Shown here: in pieces, positions 1 through 5,089 of the stretch
Position numbering within the stretch: position 1 is the first letter of the stretch
Layout: the number at the start of each line of letters is the position of its first letter
Assembly: GCA_003979335.1 (NCBI GenBank)
Contig: RYWC01000036.1
Coordinates: 1 to 7,085 of the forward strand
Reading direction: 5' to 3'
Source of the DNA: Clostridia bacterium
Lineage (GTDB): Bacteria > Bacillota_A > Clostridia > Christensenellales > Borkfalkiaceae
DNA: 7,085 nt
Notes under the pieces: model-generated
The model's database searches: none
What the model saw: only the letters and a program-made list of their open reading frames with translations
Told to the model about the DNA's origin: nothing
Program-made: the position numbers and the translations under genes

Positions 1-37
1 GACAAAACAGAGAGTAAAATCGTTTAAAATACAGAAA

Positions 38-736
38 ATGAAAGACAGAAAGTTAGAAGAAGAATTCAACGGATATTTCGAAGGAATGAATATCCCCGAT
101 AATCTGACGGCAGACGCGAAAAAATATGTAAAAAAGCGTTCTTCCTTTAACGCGCCGAAATTTGCGAAAATAGCGTCTGTCGCGGCGAGCGCGGTTTTGG
201 TCGCCGCCGTTTCCGCCGTGCTTATTTCGCGCGCAGACTTTCCGGCTTTTTCTAACCCCGACAATTCGCCGTCGGGCGGAAACGACTCCGAGAACGTTCC
301 AGTTTACACCGCAAGCGAAATAGTTTACACAAAATGCGACCCTTACGCCCTTTCGGCAACCGACCCCTCGCTGAAAGTATTGAAAAAACTAGCATACTCA
401 CAAAACGCGCAGGTAAACGGGGTTTACACTTCAGTTTTTGCGGACGGCGAAAAGGCGAATGTATACGCGGATTTTTACATCGTCGACGGCACGCGACACG
501 AAACAGAACTTATCATAGAGTACGCAAGCGCAACGTTTGAACCGCTTAAAGAATACCGCGACGGGAAGACAGACAAATATAACGGGTTGACTTACAGCTT
601 AACTTCCGAAACGGATGAAGAAAGCGGCGAACCCGTAAACAAACTTTTTGTAAGCATAAACGGAGTAAAGTATTATTTTAAAATTACATCATCGGATAAG
701 GACTCTTATTTGAAATATCTTAAAATGTTTTACTGA
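38..736 (+). CDS. Anti-sigma-factor-like single-pass membrane protein (putative)
   Basis: A 232-residue protein. Seen: a charged N-terminal segment of about 40 residues, containing the phrase NIPDNLTADAKKYV near residues 18-31; one hydrophobic segment at about 41-63, rich in Ala and Val; then a Pro/Ser/Gly/Asn linker (about 70-88) and a roughly 140-residue domain ending in a KYYFKI strand and a Tyr/Lys-rich terminus. A short cytoplasmic head, one membrane pass and an outer domain is the layout of many Firmicutes anti-sigma factors encoded just after ECF sigma genes; that role is inferred, and I see no ZAS zinc motif (HxxxCxxC). No good Shine-Dalgarno precedes the ATG. A TAA ends 10 nt upstream in another frame, so translation may be coupled to a preceding gene outside the window. 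The vWA lipoprotein follows 81 nt later on the same strand. It could instead be an unrelated surface-anchored protein. Confidence 0.6.
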   Translation: MKDRKLEEEFNGYFEGMNIPDNLTADAKKYVKKRSSFNAPKFAKIASVAASAVLVAAVSAVLISRADFPAFSNPDNSPSGGNDSENVPVYTASEIVYTKCDPYALSATDPSLKVLKKLAYSQNAQVNGVYTSVFADGEKANVYADFYIVDGTRHETELIIEYASATFEPLKEYRDGKTDKYNGLTYSLTSETDEESGEPVNKLFVSINGVKYYFKITSSDKDSYLKYLKMFY

Positions 737-774
737 TTTTTTAAAACTTTGGGACAAATGATATTTTCAAATCG

Positions 775-786
775 TTGTAATTACAA
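775..786. promoter_or_regulatory. Perfect 12-bp AT-rich palindrome upstream of the vWA gene
   Basis: TTGTAATTACAA is exactly self-complementary and lies about 31 nt before the ATG of the vWA lipoprotein gene, in the 81-nt gap after the anti-sigma-like gene. It could be an operator for a dimeric regulator. Short AT-rich palindromes also arise by chance, and no convincing -35/-10 pair was found in this gap, so the call is weak. Confidence 0.2.
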
Positions 787-817
787 ATAAAAGCAAATGC
801 TTATATGAGGTGAAGAT

Positions 818-2311
818 ATGAAAAAGATTAATTCCGTATTAGCAATACTTGCCGCAGGGGCGCTGTGCGCCGGATTCTGCGCATGCACCGGCGGTCCCGG
901 CTTCGAAAACGGTTTTCATCCCGACTACGGCGTCAGTCCCGATTACGGAGACGGAAATTACGATTATGAATCAGTAATAGAAAACGGGTTCTCGGACGTC
1001 AGCGAAAATCCCTCCTCATATTTCTCTCTCGACAGGAACACCGCAACATACTCTTTGATAAGAAAACAAATAGAGCGCGGTCTAACCGTTTCGCCCGACA
1101 GCGTTCGTATAGAAGAAATGCTAAATTATTTCGACTATGATTTCAAAGCGCCGACCGAGGACGCGGTGGCAGTCTCCTCCTATATCGCCCCCTGCCCTTG
1201 GAACGAAGAAAACTTGCTTATGCTGGCGGGCGTAAAGACCGCGGAATACAAAGTGGACTCGACTGTAAACAACTATGTGTTCTTAGTGGACGTTTCCGGC
1301 TCTATGGACGGAACCGAAAGAATAGGTTTGGCTAAGTACGGTTTAACTAAGTTAATTGACAGCTTAGGGGAAAACGACGTTGTTTCCATGGTCACATATG
1401 CAAGCGGCGTAAAGACGGTGCTTGACAGCAAGGAATGCACCGAAAACAACAAAGACAGAATAAAATCCGCGGTGAACAATCTGCGCGCTTACGGCGCGAC
1501 AAACGGCGGAGACGGGTTGCAAAGGGCTTACGCTTTGGCGAATAAAAATTTCAGACAGGGCGGAAACAACAGGGTTATACTTATCTCCGACGGCGACTTC
1601 AACGTGGGTATGACAAGCACTTCGGACCTTAAAGAATTTATACAGACCAAAGCAAAATCGGGCGTTTATCTATCCGTACTCGGCGTCGGGCTCGGCAATA
1701 TGCGCGACACAAACCTTGAAACGCTTGCAAGGTGCGGCAACGGCAACTACGCTTATCTTGACAACAAGACGGAAGCCGAAAAAGTTTTAATTCACGAACT
1801 CAACGGCACTCTTACTACCGTTGCAAAGGACGCGAAAGCAGGCGTAACGTTCACAGAAAACGTTGAAAAATACAGGCTTATCGGATACGATACGAAAATT
1901 CTTTCCGAAGACGACTTCAACGACGACAAAACCGACGCAGGCGAAATCGGAAGCAACCTGTGCGTGAGCGCGCTCTACGAAATTAAGGTTTCGGACGCCG
2001 CAATCGAAAACGCCAAACTTGCCGACATAGAAATCAAATACAAAGACGTGCGCGGCGAAACGGAATTGAGCAAGAACGCAACCTGCATGGTTATGTTGGG
2101 CGCCCCCTCTTCCGACGATTTAAGTTTCATAAGCTGCGTAGCCGAGTTCGGTCTGATTTTAAGGCAGTCCGGATACAAAGGCGAAGCATCGATAGAAAAC
2201 GTTCTTACAAGGCTTGAAACGCTCAGCGAATACATTTCCGGCGATGTTTACAAACAGGAATTCAAAAGCCTTGTTTACAAAGCTTCCGAAAATACAAATT
2301 ACACCAAATAA
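818..2311 (+). CDS. YfbK-family von Willebrand factor A (vWA) domain lipoprotein
   Basis: A 497-residue exported protein. A lipoprotein signal peptide is visible (two Lys, a hydrophobic stretch, lipobox FCAC with the lipidated Cys at 23), followed by a short Gly/Asp/Tyr-rich spacer with two PDYG copies. Residues about 66-143 match the vWF_A N-terminal domain (SFSLD-like YFSLDRNTATYS, then RIEEMLNYFDYDF and APCPWN). The vWA fold (about 152-330) has a complete MIDAS metal site: D158, S160 and S162 in DVSGS, T228, and D258 in ISDGD. Residues about 335-495 match the YfbK C-terminal domain (DUF3520), including YRLIGYDTK, EDDFNDD, DAGEIG and ALYEIK. Length is somewhat below E. coli YfbK. It should sit on the outer face of the membrane and bind a protein partner through Mg/Mn; the partner is unknown. 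The start is supported by GAGGTGA at 807-813, 4 nt before ATG. It probably shares a transcript with the anti-sigma-like gene. Confidence 0.93.
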   Translation: MKKINSVLAILAAGALCAGFCACTGGPGFENGFHPDYGVSPDYGDGNYDYESVIENGFSDVSENPSSYFSLDRNTATYSLIRKQIERGLTVSPDSVRIEEMLNYFDYDFKAPTEDAVAVSSYIAPCPWNEENLLMLAGVKTAEYKVDSTVNNYVFLVDVSGSMDGTERIGLAKYGLTKLIDSLGENDVVSMVTYASGVKTVLDSKECTENNKDRIKSAVNNLRAYGATNGGDGLQRAYALANKNFRQGGNNRVILISDGDFNVGMTSTSDLKEFIQTKAKSGVYLSVLGVGLGNMRDTNLETLARCGNGNYAYLDNKTEAEKVLIHELNGTLTTVAKDAKAGVTFTENVEKYRLIGYDTKILSEDDFNDDKTDAGEIGSNLCVSALYEIKVSDAAIENAKLADIEIKYKDVRGETELSKNATCMVMLGAPSSDDLSFISCVAEFGLILRQSGYKGEASIENVLTRLETLSEYISGDVYKQEFKSLVYKASENTNYTK

Positions 2312-2319
2312 TAAGTAAC

Positions 2320-2358
2320 TTAATAAGCCGCCTGCGGAGTCCGCAGGCGGCTTATTAA
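2320..2358. terminator. Bidirectional terminator hairpin between the convergent vWA and purA genes
   Basis: Two 19-nt arms (2320-2338 and 2340-2358) are perfectly complementary around one central G at 2339. The core is GCCGCCTGCGGA, with AT-rich bases at both outer ends. The hairpin lies 8 nt after the vWA stop and 9 nt after the purA stop, where both transcripts must end. The T-tracts are interrupted rather than pure (TTATTAAT on the + strand; mirrored on the other), so its strength is uncertain, but the position and perfect symmetry make a shared terminator the natural reading. Confidence 0.85.
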
Positions 2359-2367
2359 TACTTACTA

Positions 2368-3648
2368 TCAATACATTTTTATGCAGGCTTCGCGTTCGGC
2401 GCCGACCGAAACATACCTTATTTTACAGCCGCAAAGTTTTTCAAGAAGTTTTATGTAATTCAGAGCTTCTTCGGGCAAATCCTCTTTCTTTCTGCACTTG
2501 GTCAAATCGCAATGCCAACCCTTGACTTTTTCAAATACGGGTTTGCAGTCGTCCAACACGTCTGTGAAAGGAAACTCGTCTATTTTTTCGCCGTTCAAAA
2601 GATAATGGGTACAGATTTCTATTTCTTCGTAACCGTCCAGAACGTCAAGCTTTGTCAAAGCAATTTCATCCGCGCCCTGACAGCGTATGCCGTAGCGCGA
2701 CGCAACCACGTCGAAAGGCCCTACCCTTCTGGGTCTGCCCGTCGCCGCCCCGTATTCGCCGCCGAGCTCTCTCAGCTTTTCAGCCTTTTCACCGAAGTAT
2801 TCGCAGGTGAAAGGTCCTGCGCCGACACAGCTTGAATAAGCTTTCATAATACCTATCGAGTTATCGAGTTTGAGGTTGGGCACGCCTGCGCCTATGGGCG
2901 CGTACGCCGCAATCGTAGACGACGAAGAAGTATAGGGCACTATGCCGAAATCTATATCCCTTAAAGCGCCGAGCTGTGCTTCGAACATTATATTCTTGCC
3001 CTCTTTGTGAGCGGCGTTGAGGTAAAGCCCCACGTCCGTGACGTATTCGGCAAGCGGTTTGCCGTAAGTCTCGAAATATTCTTTCATCTGCTCTACGGTA
3101 ACGGGTTCGAAACCGTAAGCTTTAATGGTCATATTCTTCCATTCAACTATATCGGGCATACGCTTATATAAAAGCGCAAGATTTAAAAGTTCGCCCATAC
3201 GGAACGCCTTTTTCATATACTTGTCAGCGTAAACGGGCGCAATGCCGCGGCGCGTCGAACCGTAAGGTTTACCCGTCGCTTTTGTGAGCCTGTCTTCCTC
3301 CATAACGTCCTGTAAAACGTTGTAGGGCATGGTTATTATGGCTTTATCGCTTATTTTAAGATTTGCGGGGGTAATTTTAATACCGCCGTCCCTGAGCCTT
3401 TGCATTTCATTGCAAAGATGCTTAATGTCTATAACCATTCCGGGACCCATAATGTTTACCACATCCTCGCGCAGGATGCCGCTGGGAAGCAGATTAAGAA
3501 TAAACTTACCCTTCTCGTTAATAACCGTATGCCCTGCGTTGTTTCCGCCCTGATAACGGCATACTATATCGAATTTTTCGGAAAGAAGGTCTACCATTCT
3601 TCCCTTTCCTTCGTCGCCCCAGTTGATTCCGCAAATACTTGTCAGCAT
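2368..3648 (-). CDS. purA: Adenylosuccinate synthetase
   Basis: Joins IMP and aspartate using GTP to give adenylosuccinate, the first committed step of AMP synthesis; a cytosolic homodimer. At 426 residues it has the usual full length. Visible motifs: GDEGKG at 11-16 with catalytic D12; QGGNNAGHT at 33-41 with catalytic H40; GSTRRGIAPVYADK at 130-143, the IMP loop; FEAQLGALRDID at 222-233; GRPRRVGPFD at 304-313, the aspartate/IMP loop; and TKLDVLDG at 332-339 for guanine recognition. Several loops differ from the E. coli type (EGAQG becomes EAQLG, DHG becomes DFG, GWLD becomes GPFD). I recall this pattern from Clostridia, so I read it as a lineage variant, not decay. The ATG is supported by GAGGT at 3657-3661, 8 nt upstream, and by a consensus promoter at 3682-3710. 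It is a single-gene unit ending at the shared hairpin at 2320-2358. Confidence 0.97.
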   Translation of the reverse strand: MLTSICGINWGDEGKGRMVDLLSEKFDIVCRYQGGNNAGHTVINEKGKFILNLLPSGILREDVVNIMGPGMVIDIKHLCNEMQRLRDGGIKITPANLKISDKAIITMPYNVLQDVMEEDRLTKATGKPYGSTRRGIAPVYADKYMKKAFRMGELLNLALLYKRMPDIVEWKNMTIKAYGFEPVTVEQMKEYFETYGKPLAEYVTDVGLYLNAAHKEGKNIMFEAQLGALRDIDFGIVPYTSSSSTIAAYAPIGAGVPNLKLDNSIGIMKAYSSCVGAGPFTCEYFGEKAEKLRELGGEYGAATGRPRRVGPFDVVASRYGIRCQGADEIALTKLDVLDGYEEIEICTHYLLNGEKIDEFPFTDVLDDCKPVFEKVKGWHCDLTKCRKKEDLPEEALNYIKLLEKLCGCKIRYVSVGAEREACIKMY

Positions 3649-3681
3649 TTACCTTTACCTCTTTTTTGAATTCCGTTGTAT

Positions 3682-3710
3682 ATTATATTACAAACTGAAT
3701 TTTTAGTCAA
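3682..3710 (-). promoter_or_regulatory. Sigma-A promoter of purA
   Basis: On the - strand, TTGACT (3710-3705) and TATAAT (3687-3682) are separated by exactly 17 nt. Predicted transcription start is near 3675, giving a leader of about 27 nt that carries the GAGGT ribosome site. The -35 box directly abuts the end of the preceding terminator. No PurR-type box or purine riboswitch fits in this short leader. Confidence 0.85.
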
Positions 3711-3714
3711 GTAT

Positions 3715-3743
3715 AAACGCAGTGCGCGAGGCGCACTGCGTTT
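3715..3743 (-). terminator. Terminator of the S-4TM-like gene
   Basis: A perfect 13-bp stem (3715-3727 with 3731-3743, core ACGCAGTGCGC) closed by a 3-nt loop, lying 10 nt beyond the stop codon at 3754. On the - strand the stem ends in GTTT and continues TATACTTG, a short imperfect U-tract. The opposite strand has a longer T-rich run, so it could also stop antisense transcription. It isolates the S-4TM gene from the purA promoter immediately downstream. Confidence 0.85.
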
Positions 3744-3753
3744 TATATTTATT

Positions 3754-5022
3754 TTATTTTTGCTTGCCCTTTACAGAAACGTTCTTTTTTGTTTCAGTAG
3801 CGGCTGATGCAGTCTTTTTGGGCTTGTCGCTTCTTACGACCGCTACGGTTTTTGCCTGAACTGTTTTAGTCTGCACGGTCTTTGCCGTCTGCGCCTGTTT
3901 TTTAACCTCGGCAGGCTTGACCGTCACAGTCTTTTTATCTCGCGGCACGGTTTTGATAACGGGTTTTTCGGCTTTTGCCGCGGCTGTCTGTTTTGCAACC
4001 TCGGAACTGTGCGCAGACGCCGTTTTAAGATTTGCTCGCCTCTCCCTTTCTATCTTTTTGAGGTAATCCAAATCGTAATCTTTCTGGGTGATGAGCGATT
4101 TGCCCCTCGGCATCGAAATCACGCCTTTTGTTATAAGCGCCTTTTGTTTCAGCTCGACTATTGCCGCCCTGAACCTGTCGGTTACGCCCGTTTGAAGAAC
4201 TTCTATACCCTTTCTGAAAATCTTACGAAAAACGTTAAACACCGTGGGACGGGTTTTGTACATTTCGCACTCTATCTGCTGAACGTAATAGTACATTCTT
4301 GCAAGTCTTTCGAAAGAACAGTCACCGTCGGCAAAATAGTTGTCTATATCCGCGCAGATTTTGGTGCAATAGCGCATACATTCCTTGCAACTGTTGCAAT
4401 CGCGTATGATAGGACTTATCAAAGGATAAAACGCTATAATCAGCGCAAGGTATTCGCTTGTTTCGTGATTGAAGAACACCGCCCCGACGAACAACGCGAT
4501 TATACCCATTAAAAAGAAGAAATAAATATAGAAAATTCTGCTTAAAAGATATTTATTCGTCGCGGCGTTCATACGGCATATGTAAAGATAGCTGTAATCG
4601 TCGTTAATATCCGACGGAACGTCTATCTTGTGTTTTTGCTCGACGCTCTGTATCTTGGGCAGACCTTTTCTGATTGCAAGTTCGTTGAGCTCGTTTGTCA
4701 TTTCCCTGTCGTACTCTATCTTTGAAAAAGCCGAGCCCGTAACACCCGTTTCATAAAGTTGAAGTGAATGAATACCTGCGTCCTTGTATTTGTTTAAAAA
4801 CGAAGTGGCGCACTCTGTTATTATCGACAGCGCAAACGAAACAAGCGAACAGATTAAACTGTGAAAGGACGTGACCTGAGGTATAAACGTAAGGACGACG
4901 GGTATTATTGCAAGAAAATACAACACCACCCTTATTATTTTCAGCTCGTTAAATATGCGGTTGGAAGCGTAATAAAATTTGGCGTGCTTATTCTGTTCGC
5001 ATCTTTCGTCAACTTTGTTCAC
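3754..5022 (-). CDS. Divergent S-4TM family putative pore-forming effector with a basic C-terminal tail
   Basis: A 422-residue membrane protein. Seen: an N-terminus MNKVDERCEQN; two hydrophobic segments at about 27-47 and 53-72; an inner loop (about 73-160) with QLYETGVTGSAFSKI; two more at about 162-184 and 188-206; then a charged helical region ending at about 272. The order and spacing match my recollection of S-4TM proteins (MN-I-ERQN start, an inner-loop ELFDCDV-like segment, ICQR-like ICRMN before helix 3, PLLPALL-like PLISPII in helix 4, and DHRR-SPLV-like YKTRPTVFNVF near the end). S-4TM proteins are predicted membrane effectors of SMODS/cyclic-nucleotide conflict systems; toxicity here is inference. 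Oddities are five Cys at 209-223 and a Lys/Ala/Thr/Val-rich tail (about 300-422). The GTG at 5022 was chosen because GGAG lies 7 nt upstream, and the TTG 18 codons earlier lies within the -35 box. No cyclase partner is nearby. A generic four-helix membrane protein is the alternative. Confidence 0.72.
   Translation of the reverse strand: MNKVDERCEQNKHAKFYYASNRIFNELKIIRVVLYFLAIIPVVLTFIPQVTSFHSLICSLVSFALSIITECATSFLNKYKDAGIHSLQLYETGVTGSAFSKIEYDREMTNELNELAIRKGLPKIQSVEQKHKIDVPSDINDDYSYLYICRMNAATNKYLLSRIFYIYFFFLMGIIALFVGAVFFNHETSEYLALIIAFYPLISPIIRDCNSCKECMRYCTKICADIDNYFADGDCSFERLARMYYYVQQIECEMYKTRPTVFNVFRKIFRKGIEVLQTGVTDRFRAAIVELKQKALITKGVISMPRGKSLITQKDYDLDYLKKIERERRANLKTASAHSSEVAKQTAAAKAEKPVIKTVPRDKKTVTVKPAEVKKQAQTAKTVQTKTVQAKTVAVVRSDKPKKTASAATETKKNVSVKGKQK
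3844..3882 (-). repeat. KTV-type short repeat within the S-4TM tail
   Basis: Residues 381-393 of the S-4TM-like protein read KTVQTKTVQAKTV: three KTV units five residues apart. Further KTV units occur at 357-359 and 364-366 and an NVSVKGK end follows. This is a low-complexity, strongly basic segment that could grow or shrink by slippage. Confidence 0.6.
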
Positions 5023-5029
5023 TTCTTTA

Positions 5030-5033
5030 CTCC
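5030..5033 (-). promoter_or_regulatory. Ribosome-binding site deciding the S-4TM start
   Basis: GGAG on the - strand, 7 nt before the GTG at 5022-5020. The upstream in-frame TTG at 5076 has no such site and would lie about 36 nt before the predicted transcription start, so this site fixes the start of the protein. Confidence 0.8.
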
Positions 5034-5046
5034 GTAGTTTTTTATA

Positions 5047-5076
5047 ATTATAACTGTAAACAGGACTTATTGTCAA
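5047..5076 (-). promoter_or_regulatory. Sigma-A promoter of the S-4TM-like gene
   Basis: On the - strand, a perfect TTGACA (5076-5071) and a perfect TATAAT (5052-5047) are separated by 18 nt. Predicted start is near 5040, giving a leader of about 18 nt with GGAG in it. The -35 box starts 13 nt after the ClC stop codon. Both hexamers being perfect suggests strong basal expression unless a repressor acts. Confidence 0.85.
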
Positions 5077-5089
5077 TTAATAGTCGTCT

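Noticed and set aside
1..27. Possible last eight codons of an upstream gene (DKTESKIV then TAA), perhaps an ECF sigma factor
   Set aside because: Eight residues cannot be assigned to a family, and another frame closes at position 17 (QNRE then TAA). It is mentioned only as context for the anti-sigma-like gene.
737..817. A sigma-A promoter for the vWA gene (TTGTAA at 775 with TTATAT near 801)
   Set aside because: The spacing is about 20 nt and both boxes are poor; the gene is more simply read as cotranscribed with the upstream one.
2512..2835. A 107-codon open frame on the + strand
   Set aside because: It is fully antisense to the conserved 3' half of purA; no start signal or recognisable domain.
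3649..3681. Purine riboswitch or attenuator in the purA leader
   Set aside because: The predicted leader is only about 27 nt and has no fold beyond the ribosome site.
4009..4512. A 167-codon open frame on the + strand
   Set aside because: It lies antisense to the S-4TM-like gene, has no ribosome site, and its residues reflect the complement of the other gene's codons.
5023..5076. The 18 extra N-terminal codons of the S-4TM frame starting at TTG 5076
   Set aside because: This stretch is the promoter and short leader: perfect -35 and -10 boxes, and GGAG before GTG 5022.
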